NCBI RefSeq assembly: GCF_000340475.1
Contig: NZ_CM001792.1
Span: 1,200,659 to 1,264,658, forward strand
Direction of reading: 5' to 3'
Source: Oceanobacillus kimchii X50
GTDB lineage: Bacteria > Bacillota > Bacilli > Bacillales > Amphibacillaceae
DNA length: 64,000 bases
Made by a program: the position numbers and the translations under genes
The notes under the pieces: model-generated
What the model was told of the DNA's origin: nothing
Seen by the model: only the letters and a program-made list of their open reading frames with translations
The model's database searches: none
Shown here: positions 55,876 to 64,000 of the stretch, in pieces
How the letters are laid out: every line of letters starts with the position of its first letter
How positions within the stretch are numbered: the first letter of the stretch is position 1

Positions 55876-55876
55876 C

Positions 55877-56776
55877 TTGATTTTACGGTGGAAAATCAAG
55901 AAGAATGAAGAGGGTATGTTGATTAAAACATATTTACAACAAATCCATCATTTTTCTAGAAGGTTACTTGTTTCTTTGAGGAAGGAACCAGGCAGCATAC
56001 AAGTAAACGGAACTTCACAATGGGTAACTTATAAATTGCAGAGCGAAGACATTCTAAAAATAGTATTTCCTAATGAAAGACATAGTGATGTGATCACACC
56101 GGAAAAATTACCTTTAGACATTATTTATGAGGATGCGTACTGCCTTGTAGTAAATAAACCTGCAGGACAAGCATGTCTACCATCTATGAACCATCATAAC
56201 AATACGCTAGCAAATGGATTAACTTATCATTATCTAGAAAATTCGATACCTTCTACTGTTCATATTGTTACCAGGTTAGATGTGCAAACGTCTGGCCTGG
56301 TTTTAGTAGCAAAGAATCAATATATTCATTCTTTGTTTTCACAAATGCAAAAAGAAGGAAAAATTCAACGTGTATATGAAGCGATTGTTCATGGAGAAAT
56401 AATCCAAAAGTCAGGCATCATCGATGCTCCTATTGGTAGGAAAGAAGGATCGATTATTGAGCGTACGATTGACGTAATCAATGGCAAACATGCTATAACA
56501 AACTATACTGTGGTACGCTCTGATTATAGAGCTTCACGATTAGAAATTAAATTAGAGACAGGGAGAACACACCAAATAAGGGTACATTTTCAATACCTTG
56601 GCCATTCTTTATACGGTGATGATATGTATGGAGGAGAAAGAGACATTATACAGCGCCAAGCTTTACATTGTAAGCAAATTACAATGTTGCATCCAATAAC
56701 AAATGAAAAAATACAGCTTGACGCAAATATTCCACAAGATATGGGAATCTTATTGAAACGATTAAGGTTAGGTTGA
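55877..56776 (+). CDS. yjbO: RluD-type pseudouridine synthase (YjbO)
   Basis: The 299-residue protein has an S4-like N-terminal region and a synthase domain with the catalytic aspartate in VTRLDVQTSGLVL and later LETGRTHQIRVH, GDDMYGG. The TTG at 55877 is used: GGAGGAAGATTAAC precedes it and it begins one base after the nadK stop. Earlier starts would lie inside nadK. The target uridine is unknown. Its 3' end overlaps convergent prpE by nine bases. Confidence 0.88.
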   Translation: MILRWKIKKNEEGMLIKTYLQQIHHFSRRLLVSLRKEPGSIQVNGTSQWVTYKLQSEDILKIVFPNERHSDVITPEKLPLDIIYEDAYCLVVNKPAGQACLPSMNHHNNTLANGLTYHYLENSIPSTVHIVTRLDVQTSGLVLVAKNQYIHSLFSQMQKEGKIQRVYEAIVHGEIIQKSGIIDAPIGRKEGSIIERTIDVINGKHAITNYTVVRSDYRASRLEIKLETGRTHQIRVHFQYLGHSLYGDDMYGGERDIIQRQALHCKQITMLHPITNEKIQLDANIPQDMGILLKRLRLG

Positions 56777-57514
56777 TTCGCCAAAATGAGTAAATTTGTC
56801 ACTGATAAACGGTTGTTTAGAGGGGATGGAGACAAATTCATCTTCTGGAAATTGATAAGCCGTCAACTTATTTCCGAATACACAACCAGTATCAATATTT
56901 ATTGTATGATTTATAATACGTGGTTCAAGTACAGGAGTATGTCCATATACAATCCATATATCACCGTGATAATGTTTGGCCCAATCGCGGCGAATTGGTT
57001 TTCCCTTTTGATCGAATTCTCCTGTAATATCCCCGTATAACACAAATGTTTTTGTTTGCTTATCTTCTTTTCCGATTAGATGCTCCGGTATACCTGCGTG
57101 TGCGATTATTACATTTATATTTTTAAAGTGAAGGTAAAGGGGAGCATTCTCATAGAGCTCCATAAATTTGATTTTTATGTTGTGTTGTTTTTCTGCTGAT
57201 AAGCTACGAAATTCTGCTGTTGTTGTCTCCAATCCATGTTTTTCCATTACTTTATTTCCTAGAAAGAAACGGTAGAGCTTGTTGCAATGATTGCCTGGGA
57301 TGTAATAGGCAAGTTTTTCTTTTACAAGTTGATAAACTAATTCTATTACTTTTATTGAATCTGGACCCCGGTCTGTAATATCTCCTACAAAGGCTATAAG
57401 ACGATTATCAGCATGCTGATATGTACCATTTTTCTTTCGATATCCTAATTTGTACAGTAATGCTTCTAGTTCTTCTAAACAACCATGTACATCACCAATA
57501 ATATCAATTTTCAT
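56768..57514 (-). CDS. prpE: PrpE phosphatase / Ap4A-hydrolase-like
   Basis: The 248-residue PPP-type metallophosphatase has GDVHG (7-11), GDITDRG (44-50) and GNHC (74-77). B. subtilis PrpE cleaves bis(5'-nucleosyl) tetraphosphates and has a reported role in spore germination; either activity is possible here. A GGGAGA site precedes the ATG. It sits next to yjbO as in B. subtilis. Confidence 0.9.
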   Translation of the reverse strand: MKIDIIGDVHGCLEELEALLYKLGYRKKNGTYQHADNRLIAFVGDITDRGPDSIKVIELVYQLVKEKLAYYIPGNHCNKLYRFFLGNKVMEKHGLETTTAEFRSLSAEKQHNIKIKFMELYENAPLYLHFKNINVIIAHAGIPEHLIGKEDKQTKTFVLYGDITGEFDQKGKPIRRDWAKHYHGDIWIVYGHTPVLEPRIINHTINIDTGCVFGNKLTAYQFPEDEFVSIPSKQPFISDKFTHFGEST

Positions 57515-57889
57515 ATCACTAATCTCCCTATAAAAAATTTGACGGTAAACGTTACTGTGTTTTAATCTATAAAAGTTGGTATTAATTTCATAATAGCTAT
57601 TTTTATATTTGAATCAATTTTATAATTAATACATTTGGTATAAAATCCGAATGTTGCGTTGTTTGATTTTCGTTACAGAACATTATTATATAACCATTAC
57701 AAAATGTTCGTATTTAATAAAACTTAGCGATTATGAAATTGATTCACTTAACTGTTTAAAATTGGTTTATACTATATATTCTTATATTAGCATCGTCAAA
57801 CTTCTATGTCTTATGCTACTTTCTGTTTGATTTTTAATCAACGGGGAAAAATACACTTATGCAGTGTGAAGGAAACTGGGGGGATAACA
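57515..57889 (+). other. Gene-free region upstream of mgtE
   Basis: This stretch holds repeat copy B (57613-57742), a second end-like segment (TTAATTTCATAATAGC near 57588), and a possible mgtE promoter (TTAACT with TACTAT, 16-base spacing, near 57750-57777). I did not find the conserved M-box magnesium riboswitch that precedes B. subtilis mgtE. Confidence 0.5.
57613..57742 (-). repeat. Dispersed intergenic element, copy B (MITE-like)
   Basis: On the minus strand it begins TCAATTTCATAATCGC and ends with ATTATAAAATTG, inverted repeats like those of copy A at 21962-22153. The 64 bases at 57678-57615 match 22090-22153 at 52 positions without gaps, and 57742-57714 matches 21962-21990 at 27 of 29. 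Copy B is about 60 bases shorter in the middle. Confidence 0.78.
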
Positions 57890-59269
57890 ATGAAACAAGA
57901 GCGTTATGACACTCAATATGAAGAACAATTTCAAGAGCATATTGAAAAAGTGAAAACAGCCCTTCAACAAGGGCAAATTGAAGTTTTTCGTGAAGAATTT
58001 TTAGACATTCATCCTTATGATCAAGCAATGTTTTTTAATCAACAGGATGAAGAGGCAAGAGGGCAGATATATACGTATTTATCTCCTGAAGAAATGTCAG
58101 AAATACTCATAAATATTGATCTTGAAGATGTAACGGCATTTTTTGAGGAGATGGATCCGAGGTATGCTGCGATGATTTTTGCGGAGATGCCAGCCGATGA
58201 TGCGGTGGACATTTTAAATGAATTGGATAAAGAAAAAGTAGCGAGTTATCTAACAATTATGGATCAAGAGAGTGCGAATGAGATTAAACAATTACTGCAC
58301 TATGAGGAAAAAACCGCTGGTAGTATTATGACCACAGAATATGTTTCCATTTACAACGATATGACCGTAGCGGAAACCATGCGTTTATTGAAAACAGAAG
58401 CACCAGATGCAGAGACTATTTATTATCTGTTTGTTTTGGATGGAAATAAACGCTTAGTAGGTGTACTTTCCATTCGGGATTTAATTATTGCTGATGATGA
58501 AACTAAAATTGAAGAATTAATGAGTACAAAAGTGGTTGCAGTATCTGTTGCTAAAGACCAAGAGGACGTAGCGCAAATGTTTCGTGATTATGACTTTCTT
58601 GCACTACCTGTTGTAGATTTTCAAGACCACTTGCTCGGGATAATCACAGTTGATGATATTTTAGATGTTATGGAAGAAGAAGCAAGTGAGGACTACTCGA
58701 TGCTTGCTGCGATGTCTAATACAGATATAAAAGATGACAATGCATTTCGTTCAGCTAGGAAACGATTACCTTGGTTAGTAATCCTACTGTTTTTAGGAAT
58801 GCTTACAGCCAGTTTGATTGGAAGGTTTGAAGATACATTAAACCAGGTCGCTGTATTAGCCGTGTTTATTCCATTAATCGCTGGAATGGCTGGTAATTCT
58901 GGTACGCAAGCTTTGGCAGTTGCGGTACGCGGTATGGCTACGGGAGATTATGATAGTTCTGTTAAATGGAAGTTGGTAGGTAGAGAAGCAATTACCGGAT
59001 TAATTACTGGAACAGTGTGTGGAAGTATTTTAGTATTAATTATTTATTTATGGCAAGGGAACTTGTATTTAGGATTTCTAGTGGGATTCTCGATTATGGC
59101 ATCCTTAGTTGTTGCAACGTTGGCGGGAACGTTAATTCCAATGTTTATGAACCGACTCAATATTGATCCGGCTGTTGCATCAGGACCTTTTATTACGACG
59201 ATTAATGACTTAATTTCCATTTTGATTTATTTTGGAATGGCAACGACATTTATGAGTTATTTAGTATAA
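57890..59269 (+). CDS. mgtE: Magnesium transporter MgtE
   Basis: The 459-residue protein has the MgtE N-domain of helical repeats, two CBS domains (about 140-265, TAGSIMTTEYVSI and GIITVDDILDVM) and five membrane segments with the pore motif AGNSGTQALAVAVRG. Cytosolic magnesium closes the gate by binding the N and CBS domains. The ATG at 57890 follows GGGGGG. It is monocistronic. Confidence 0.94.
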   Translation: MKQERYDTQYEEQFQEHIEKVKTALQQGQIEVFREEFLDIHPYDQAMFFNQQDEEARGQIYTYLSPEEMSEILINIDLEDVTAFFEEMDPRYAAMIFAEMPADDAVDILNELDKEKVASYLTIMDQESANEIKQLLHYEEKTAGSIMTTEYVSIYNDMTVAETMRLLKTEAPDAETIYYLFVLDGNKRLVGVLSIRDLIIADDETKIEELMSTKVVAVSVAKDQEDVAQMFRDYDFLALPVVDFQDHLLGIITVDDILDVMEEEASEDYSMLAAMSNTDIKDDNAFRSARKRLPWLVILLFLGMLTASLIGRFEDTLNQVAVLAVFIPLIAGMAGNSGTQALAVAVRGMATGDYDSSVKWKLVGREAITGLITGTVCGSILVLIIYLWQGNLYLGFLVGFSIMASLVVATLAGTLIPMFMNRLNIDPAVASGPFITTINDLISILIYFGMATTFMSYLV

Positions 59270-59289
59270 TGTTTTTTAAAAAAAGACGA

Positions 59290-59320
59290 GCACTTCCTTT
59301 CCATAAGGGAGTGCTTTTTA
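59290..59320 (+). terminator. Intrinsic terminator of mgtE
   Basis: AGCACTTCCTT pairs with AAGGGAGTGCT (one mismatch), followed by TTTTT. Confidence 0.88.
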
Positions 59321-59392
59321 TAAAGATTGCATATTTAAGGATATTCTCATAATTACATTAAACAGCTCTTGTTTATGTACTATTGGGTATGT

Positions 59393-59423
59393 GCACACAA
59401 ATCATTTCTAGGTACATATACTA
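59393..59423 (+). promoter_or_regulatory. SigK-like promoter of cotO
   Basis: CATATACTA (59415-59423) fits the SigK -10 CATANNNTA, with GCACAC at 59393-59398 as the -35, consistent with late mother-cell expression of a coat gene. Confidence 0.55.
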
Positions 59424-59454
59424 ATTAGAGGATGAATGAAGGGAGTATAAAATA

Positions 59455-59916
59455 ATGTCAAAAAAAGAATATGCAAAAGAGCCGTTGCTTTATATTCATC
59501 AGCCAGAATTAAATCAGCCAAAAGCCTCGATGCAACATCATTTTATAGGGAATCGTAGAGAAAGTGTGCAGCCTGCAAATGAGACGAAAGAATCCATTAC
59601 TCCTAGAAAAACAAGGGGTGGAAGACAAGTAAATGCATCGGCAAATAACGAAAATTTTAATCAAAAAAACCATGAACTGAATAGTGAAAAAAAACAATTT
59701 AAAGAAATGTCTATCAGCGAAAAGATTGATTATTTCGTCGGCCGTTCGGAGTACGCACCTCCAATTAATTGTTTGGTAATTACTGATCGAAAAAAATATC
59801 GAGGGGTAATTTTAGAAATGACAAATGAAGAAGTGAAATTTCGTCTATCTAATCGAAAAAGTAGCATAAAAATCAATTATGAGGATATAAAGGATATTCA
59901 ATTAGTAGGATTCTAA
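59455..59916 (+). CDS. cotO: Spore coat protein CotO
   Basis: The 153-residue protein has a basic, low-complexity N-terminal half and a conserved C-terminal CotO domain (MSISEKIDYFVG, then YRGVILEMTNEEVKF and a final IKDIQLVGF). CotO is needed for outer coat/crust assembly in B. subtilis. Convergent with cotZ, as found there. A SigK-like promoter precedes it. The start has a GAAGGGAG site. Confidence 0.85.
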   Translation: MSKKEYAKEPLLYIHQPELNQPKASMQHHFIGNRRESVQPANETKESITPRKTRGGRQVNASANNENFNQKNHELNSEKKQFKEMSISEKIDYFVGRSEYAPPINCLVITDRKKYRGVILEMTNEEVKFRLSNRKSSIKINYEDIKDIQLVGF

Positions 59917-59953
59917 AAAAACACCATTCAGATGTTTTCTGAATGGTGTTTTT
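59917..59953. terminator. Bidirectional intrinsic terminator
   Basis: ACACCATTCAGA pairs perfectly with TCTGAATGGTGT with flanking A and T runs, between convergent cotO and cotZ. Confidence 0.93.
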
Positions 59954-59961
59954 GCTTCTTA

Positions 59962-60432
59962 TTAACGAAATGCATTGATTGCTGGTAAGCAAGTTACATG
60001 ACAGAAACAATCTAAATCTACAGTAATACAAATGCCTGTAGCTTCTAAATCATGTGTGCTTTGTTCAGTTGGATCTTTTAAGTGATCATATCCACAGCTT
60101 TCTCCGTCACTGAGTAGCAATTCAAGAACTGCGCAATTATCTTTATCTACTTTTTTGACACGGAAGATGAAGCTAGAAAGGATATCGCCAATTTTGCTTC
60201 TGTGTTCACGAACAGCACCAAATCCTTTGAATGGTTTACAATCCTTGCAATATAGGATAACTGGAACTGTATCTAAACCGTTAGAGGTATCGTTCTCACC
60301 TAGCAAGTCGTTGATGGATTGATCACAGCTCGTATCACAGCAATTTTCTACAATGTCATTTTGAGCGTCAACAATATCTTTTAAAATATCTGCTACGCAA
60401 CTTCCCGTATCGTAATTTTTTCCACAACCCAT
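59962..60432 (-). CDS. cotZ: Spore crust protein CotZ (CotY/CotZ family)
   Basis: The 156-residue cysteine-rich protein (about a dozen Cys, in MGCGKNYDTGSCV, CCDTSCDQ, CKDCKPF, CFCHVTC) belongs to the CotY/CotZ family that self-assembles into the outermost spore layer by disulfide links. The ATG at 60432 follows GAAAGGAG; the longer ORF has no ribosome site. A SigK-like promoter lies upstream. Only one member of the cotY/cotZ pair is here. Confidence 0.9.
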   Translation of the reverse strand: MGCGKNYDTGSCVADILKDIVDAQNDIVENCCDTSCDQSINDLLGENDTSNGLDTVPVILYCKDCKPFKGFGAVREHRSKIGDILSSFIFRVKKVDKDNCAVLELLLSDGESCGYDHLKDPTEQSTHDLEATGICITVDLDCFCHVTCLPAINAFR

Positions 60433-60472
60433 GAAAAATATCTCCTTTCGCAATTTGAATTTACTTTCCTTA

Positions 60473-60503
60473 TAGGATATGTGTCATAGCATGGATGGTG
60501 TGG
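60473..60503 (-). promoter_or_regulatory. SigK-like promoter of cotZ
   Basis: On the minus strand CATATCCTA (60481-60473) fits CATANNNTA, with CACACC (60503-60498) upstream as a -35. Confidence 0.5.
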
Positions 60504-60665
60504 GCATATATAAGAAAAACTGTGAGTATGACTAGAAATATAAAAATAAATAATTGATTGGAGTTTGTTTTTTCAGAAAAGAGGGTATATTTTTTATACA
60601 ACAGTCAATTATTAATGAGTCTATACGTATAATATATATAATTATGCTGAGAAAGGAGACTTGAT

Positions 60666-60920
60666 ATGGCTTATATTCTTCCAATCGAACATTACCAATA
60701 TCAAGATTATCAGCAACGAGTGTCACAGGTGAAAATGAATAGAAATTATATTGAAGGTCCGTTTAAAGTTTTGTTAGATCAAAAACATCAAGAAGTTGCT
60801 GCGAGACATGAAGGATTACACCCCTCTGTTGATGATAAACACAAAGTATCACCGTATATTTCCAGTGAAGAAATAAGTCTATATACAGGAAAAGGAAGAA
60901 AATTTAACGATTATGTATAG
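60666..60920 (+). CDS. Hypothetical protein (84 aa)
   Basis: The soluble, His/Lys/Tyr-rich protein begins AYILPIEHYQYQDYQQRV, a pattern seen in small Bacillaceae proteins of unknown function. Near the end it has SSEEISLYTGKGRKFNDYV. A GAAAGGAG site precedes the ATG and a strong terminator follows, so it is a defined single-gene unit. Being between cotZ and a DUF421 gene suggests a sporulation link, but nothing in the sequence proves it. Confidence 0.68.
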   Translation: MAYILPIEHYQYQDYQQRVSQVKMNRNYIEGPFKVLLDQKHQEVAARHEGLHPSVDDKHKVSPYISSEEISLYTGKGRKFNDYV

Positions 60921-60930
60921 CTATTGATAA

Positions 60931-60980
60931 ATAAAAAAGTACCTTATTCTACTATGAAGATAGAATAAGGTACTTTTTTT
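60931..60980. terminator. Bidirectional intrinsic terminator
   Basis: AAAGTACCTTATTCTA pairs perfectly with TAGAATAAGGTACTTT with flanking A and T runs. Confidence 0.94.
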
Positions 60981-60984
60981 GAGG

Positions 60985-61695
60985 TTAGTCCGCATCCCAT
61001 TTTTGATGATTACGATTTAAATAGGGAAGAAGGAAAAGAGGTTTGTCCTTGATATACTCTGCATAAAATACATCCTCTATCCGTTCATAACCCTCTTTTT
61101 TAATCTGTTCCGATAACCATTCTATACTGAGATTTTTTTCCTTTAAATTATCCATTATTACTTCACCATCATTAATCAATGTTGTTGATAAATCGACTTC
61201 TGTTGCACTCAATTTTAAATCTTTTCGAGTAGGCATTTGATAGTCCGATTTTTTTAAAATCGATAATGTGCCATTCGCTTCTAAAACGGCAAATTCAACT
61301 TCTTGAATAGAAAATGTATCCTTTGTACGAAGTAAATGCTGTAACTGATTAATATCTAGTTTGTTTTTCTTCATAGTGTCTCGAATTAACTTCCCGTTAT
61401 AAATTACAATGGAAGGAAAACCCTCTAACATGTGGCGAGTGTGCTTGTATTTTTGTGAGATAATTTCTGAGGTATACATAATTACTGCATAAATGGTAAT
61501 AACGAATAATATATCAATGATTCCAGCATTTTGATCAAATAGAGCATTTCCTACTAATTCTCCAAGTAATAATGCTGCAATAAAGTCAAAGGGAGTTATT
61601 TGTGATATCTGCGTTTTCCCAAGAATTTTAGTAACAAGAAAAAGTGCAACAAAACCAATCACCATCTCAAAAAACATGCTGAAATAACCACTCAT
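60985..61695 (-). CDS. DUF421 membrane protein (YetF/YcaP family)
   Basis: The 236-residue protein has three N-terminal membrane segments and a cytoplasmic domain with the family features GKTQISQITPFDFIAALLLGELVGNA and GFPSIVIYNGKL. The C-terminal DUF421 repeats (about 115-185) contain LRTKDTFSIQEVEFAVLEANGTLS. Some B. subtilis relatives affect spore germination. The ATG at 61695 has GAAGGGAG; the earlier one lacks it. Confidence 0.87.
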   Translation of the reverse strand: MSGYFSMFFEMVIGFVALFLVTKILGKTQISQITPFDFIAALLLGELVGNALFDQNAGIIDILFVITIYAVIMYTSEIISQKYKHTRHMLEGFPSIVIYNGKLIRDTMKKNKLDINQLQHLLRTKDTFSIQEVEFAVLEANGTLSILKKSDYQMPTRKDLKLSATEVDLSTTLINDGEVIMDNLKEKNLSIEWLSEQIKKEGYERIEDVFYAEYIKDKPLFLLPYLNRNHQKWDAD

Positions 61696-61768
61696 AATGA
61701 AATCTCCCTTCACATATGCATTCAATGCTTAGTGTTACCGAAAAAGTAATAATCATGTAAGGAAGAAT

Positions 61769-61806
61769 AAAAAAAACAGGGAACCAGTTAAATCACTGAT
61801 TCCCTG
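61769..61806 (-). terminator. Intrinsic terminator of yjcGF
   Basis: On the minus strand CAGGGAATCAG pairs with CTGGTTCCCTG, followed by eight Ts. Confidence 0.9.
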
Positions 61807-61811
61807 CATTA

Positions 61812-62237
61812 TTATAAGTTTTTTAGCATCGTTACATGCGGAATTCCTGCATCCATAAATTCTTCTGATATCACACGGTAGCCTAATTTCTTATAGAAAT
61901 TTAGTGCGTGAGTTTGCGCATTTAATTTTGCCTTATGATAATTTTGATGTTTTATTTCTTCTTCCATCGCGTTTATCAATTGTTGGCCAACAGATTTTCC
62001 ACGATGATCTTTTAAAACACAAATTCTTTCTAATTTGCCATAACCATCATCTGTATACCTTAAGCGACTTGCTGCAATAGCAGTATCATTCTCAAAGGCT
62101 AAAAAATGAGTAGCAGTAGCATCATGCTCATCTAACTCTTCTTCAGCTGGTACTTCCTGTTCTTCTACAAATACAACCATTCGAATATGATATGCTTGTT
62201 CCAATTCTTCTCTTGATTCTGCAATTTTAACTCTCAT
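61812..62237 (-). CDS. yjcF: GNAT-family acetyltransferase YjcF
   Basis: The 141-residue protein fits YjcF: VFVEEQEVPAEEELDEHD near the start, GKLERICVLKDHRGKSVGQQL (acetyl-CoA loop), and HALNFYKKLGYRVISEEFMDAGIPH at the end. The ATG at 62237 is used as the longer form has no ribosome site. It starts nine bases after yjcG, so the two form an operon. Substrate is unknown. Confidence 0.88.
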   Translation of the reverse strand: MRVKIAESREELEQAYHIRMVVFVEEQEVPAEEELDEHDATATHFLAFENDTAIAASRLRYTDDGYGKLERICVLKDHRGKSVGQQLINAMEEEIKHQNYHKAKLNAQTHALNFYKKLGYRVISEEFMDAGIPHVTMLKNL

Positions 62238-62245
62238 GCTGAAAA

Positions 62246-62758
62246 TTAATCCTTTCCTAAAACGAATGTTTGGTACACTGTCCAAGATTCGTTGTCCAAT
62301 TGATACAGTAGTTGAAAACGGTCAACGTAATCTTCCAAATTAAAACCTTCCATTTGTAATCTTCCTAAGATATCGGAAAACTCATCGTGCTCCAATTCTT
62401 GAGCAATTGTGATATGCGGTACAAATGGATGCGTCTGATTATCATCAAATTTACCTTCATGTAATTTTGAATGCAAGTCATTAAGCTCTTGAATTGGTTC
62501 TACTTTGAAATAAATGGTATTTGTTACTGGCTCAAATGTACTTACTTTATTAATTTGAATATGAAAAGGCTCTGTTTCTTTTGCAATCTTACGAAGTTCC
62601 TCAACTGTTTCATTTAATGTTTCTTCGTCAGCTTCAAAAGATTCTTTTAATGTTAAGTGAGGTGGTATTAATGAATAACGTGGATCATATCGTTTTCTTA
62701 AAGCGTTAGCTTGATCTTGGATTGATTTAGATGGAAATATTGCAATACCGTATTTCAT
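62246..62758 (-). CDS. yjcG: 2H phosphoesterase / RNA-ligase-like protein YjcG
   Basis: The 170-residue protein has the two HxT motifs of the 2H superfamily: HLT at 34-36 (PPHLTLKES) and HIT at 115-117 (VPHITIAQ), which form the cyclic-phosphodiesterase active site. Length and spacing match B. subtilis YjcG. The RNA or nucleotide substrate is not known. A GGAGGTTACATT site precedes the ATG. It is upstream of yjcF. Confidence 0.9.
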   Translation of the reverse strand: MKYGIAIFPSKSIQDQANALRKRYDPRYSLIPPHLTLKESFEADEETLNETVEELRKIAKETEPFHIQINKVSTFEPVTNTIYFKVEPIQELNDLHSKLHEGKFDDNQTHPFVPHITIAQELEHDEFSDILGRLQMEGFNLEDYVDRFQLLYQLDNESWTVYQTFVLGKD

Positions 62759-62846
62759 AATGTAACCTCCTATAGCAATTCGTTCTTTAATTAATAATCA
62801 GAAATTGTTTTTTATAGTATAGCAAAAATATACGATAAATAGAAAC

Positions 62847-63572
62847 TTATTCAAATAAACTCGTTAATAATCGTTTCATGTCTTTTTGCCAATACTTCCA
62901 GGTGTGTTCACCTTCATCTAGTTCATGGTAGAGGTAAGTAGCACCTTTTTCTTGCAAAATGTCATGAAGTCTGCGGTTTGGTGTTAAGAAATCAGCCCGG
63001 TTTCCATCTGTCATAGAAACATCTGTTTCAGCTGTACCAATAGTATGATATATATCGATAGTTGAAAGATTATCAATTTTATCAACTGCTTCCAGTACTG
63101 TATCATCTACATATGGAGACTGCATAGCGATTTTTCCAAACGTATTTGGGTACTGAATAGCAGTCATCAGTGCTAATGTGCCAGCTAGAGAGTCTCCAAT
63201 TAGACTACGTGATCTACCCATATGATAAGTAGGAATTATTGAATCTAATAAAGGTACTACTTCATGGACAAGAAACTTTATATAAGCTTTATTCTGTTCA
63301 CCAGAAGGATGATATTTTTTTCTTCGATCATATTTATCCTTGTAATGAATACCAACAAAAACTGTATTATTTATTTCTTTTGATTCATGTAATCGATCAC
63401 TTAAAGTCGCTACTCTACCCATTTGGAAATAATCATTCCCGTCTTGCATGATACAAATATCATATTTGTATAAGTCAGAAAATGATTCTGGCTGATAAAT
63501 TTGTATAGACATCGATTCATGTAGATAATCGCTATCCATTCTTTTTTCAATCATTTTCCCTTTTCTTCCCAC
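62847..63572 (-). CDS. yjcH: Esterase-D-like hydrolase YjcH
   Basis: The 241-residue alpha/beta hydrolase has the nucleophile in GDSLAG (Ser128) and an HTWKYWQKDM segment holding the catalytic His near the C-terminus. A GTG at 63572 is preferred: GAGGTGG lies five bases before it and the length matches B. subtilis YjcH (about 240). The longer open frame to 63632 would use a TTG without a site. Substrate is unknown; enterochelin-esterase-like relatives exist. Confidence 0.84.
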   Translation of the reverse strand: MGRKGKMIEKRMDSDYLHESMSIQIYQPESFSDLYKYDICIMQDGNDYFQMGRVATLSDRLHESKEINNTVFVGIHYKDKYDRRKKYHPSGEQNKAYIKFLVHEVVPLLDSIIPTYHMGRSRSLIGDSLAGTLALMTAIQYPNTFGKIAMQSPYVDDTVLEAVDKIDNLSTIDIYHTIGTAETDVSMTDGNRADFLTPNRRLHDILQEKGATYLYHELDEGEHTWKYWQKDMKRLLTSLFE

Positions 63573-63662
63573 AATTTCCACCTCTGCCTCAAGATTTTGT
63601 TTAGTATATCGATAGTCTATCACCGATGACAAATACTGTCACTTAGAATAAGGTAGAAGGTA

Positions 63663-64000
63663 TTAGCTATGTAGCTCATAGTAATACCCCTTTTGTTTCA
63701 TTAGACTATTGTGATTTCCTTTTTCAATGATTTTCCCATTCTTCATCATCATGATTATATCTGCTTCGCGGATGGTATTTAAACGATGCGCCACAACAAA
63801 ACTTGTTCTACCTTCCATAAGTCTTTTTAGAGCTTCTTGAATTTTAATCTCTGTGATTGTATCAATATTACTGGTTGCCTCATCCAAGATCAGAATCTTT
63901 GGCTCCGCCAGTAATGCTCTAGCTATAGTAAGTAATTGTTTCTGCCCTTGGCTTATGCCACTTCCATCCTGATCAAGAATCGTATCAAATCCTTTTGGTA
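63663..64000 (-). CDS. ABC exporter ATP-binding domain, C-terminal part (5' end outside window)
   Basis: The last 112 codons of an ABC transporter show the signature SQGQKQ, Walker B ILILDEATSNID, the H-loop VVAHRLNTIREAD and a terminal GNHNSLMKQKGYYYELH, typical of the nucleotide-binding end of MsbA/MdlB-type exporters with a fused membrane domain. The frame is open at the window edge. The substrate is unknown. Confidence 0.9.
   Translation of the reverse strand, partial: PKGFDTILDQDGSGISQGQKQLLTIARALLAEPKILILDEATSNIDTITEIKIQEALKRLMEGRTSFVVAHRLNTIREADIIMMMKNGKIIEKGNHNSLMKQKGYYYELHS

Noticed and set aside
56260..56300. Loss of the His in the HRLD motif of the RluD-like synthase as a sign of inactivity
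   Set aside because: The catalytic Asp is intact and, as far as I recall, TRLD is common in the YjbO subgroup.
57540..57889. Possible M-box magnesium riboswitch before mgtE
   Set aside because: The conserved M-box core expected from B. subtilis mgtE is not visible; the region is largely explained by a repeat copy.

Overview
This window is a chromosomal segment of a low-GC, spore-forming, Gram-positive Bacillaceae bacterium. The spore-coat genes cotO and cotZ, the Spx/MecA/ComK regulatory set, a T-box, FadR, FapR and GlnR sites, and long blocks of Bacillus subtilis-like gene order support this. The AT-rich sequence and the order fit Oceanobacillus (for example O. iheyensis), but genus and species are inference. 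No rRNA, tRNA, CRISPR, prophage or intact transposase was seen.

Layout. (1) 1-2755: end of hemE, then hemH and hemY (coproporphyrin-dependent haem synthesis). (2) 2914-10483: an acetyltransferase, PepF-type peptidase, a small zinc-ribbon protein (yhfH), yhfI, lipoate ligase lplJ, an out-of-place aminoglycoside-phosphotransferase-like gene, and an acyl-CoA ligase (lcfB) under an 18-bp perfect FadR operator. (3) 10638-21903: comK, a YhjD-like gene, yhjE, signal peptidase sipV, addB-addA (recombination nuclease-helicase), a DUF418 membrane protein and yisL. (4) 21904-24749: a repeat element, a membrane-anchored GH13 protein whose catalytic residues are all replaced, and an SDR oxidoreductase. 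(5) 24974-32286: a YppF-like gene, yitS/yitT, a lipoprotein, a TetR-SMR-SMR efflux operon, small proteins, and yitU/yitV/yitW. (6) 32348-35618: MarR-MFS efflux operon, uppP, a Gly/Tyr-rich small protein and yjzD. (7) 35754-43787: yjaV, med, fabH-fabF under a FapR box, yjbA, trpS with a complete T-box leader, and a secreted DUF4015 protein. (8) 43974-57514: yjbC, glnK-amtB with a GlnR/TnrA box, spx, mecA, coiA, a second pepF, the small RNA roxS (RsaE family), spxH, yjbI, yjbK, relQ (yjbM), nadK, an rluD-like synthase and prpE. (9) 57890-64000: mgtE, cotO, cotZ, a DUF421 protein, yjcF, yjcG, yjcH and a truncated ABC exporter gene.

Functional themes. Five competence-related genes (comK, med, mecA, spx, coiA) and addAB occur here; comZ, which follows med in B. 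subtilis, is absent. Spx, its degradation adaptor SpxH and the MecA adaptor all feed the Clp proteolysis network. Fatty-acid breakdown and synthesis are represented by separate, clearly recognisable operators (FadR, FapR). Non-coding structure includes roxS, a T-box, two dispersed repeat families and many strong intrinsic terminators that define the transcription units.
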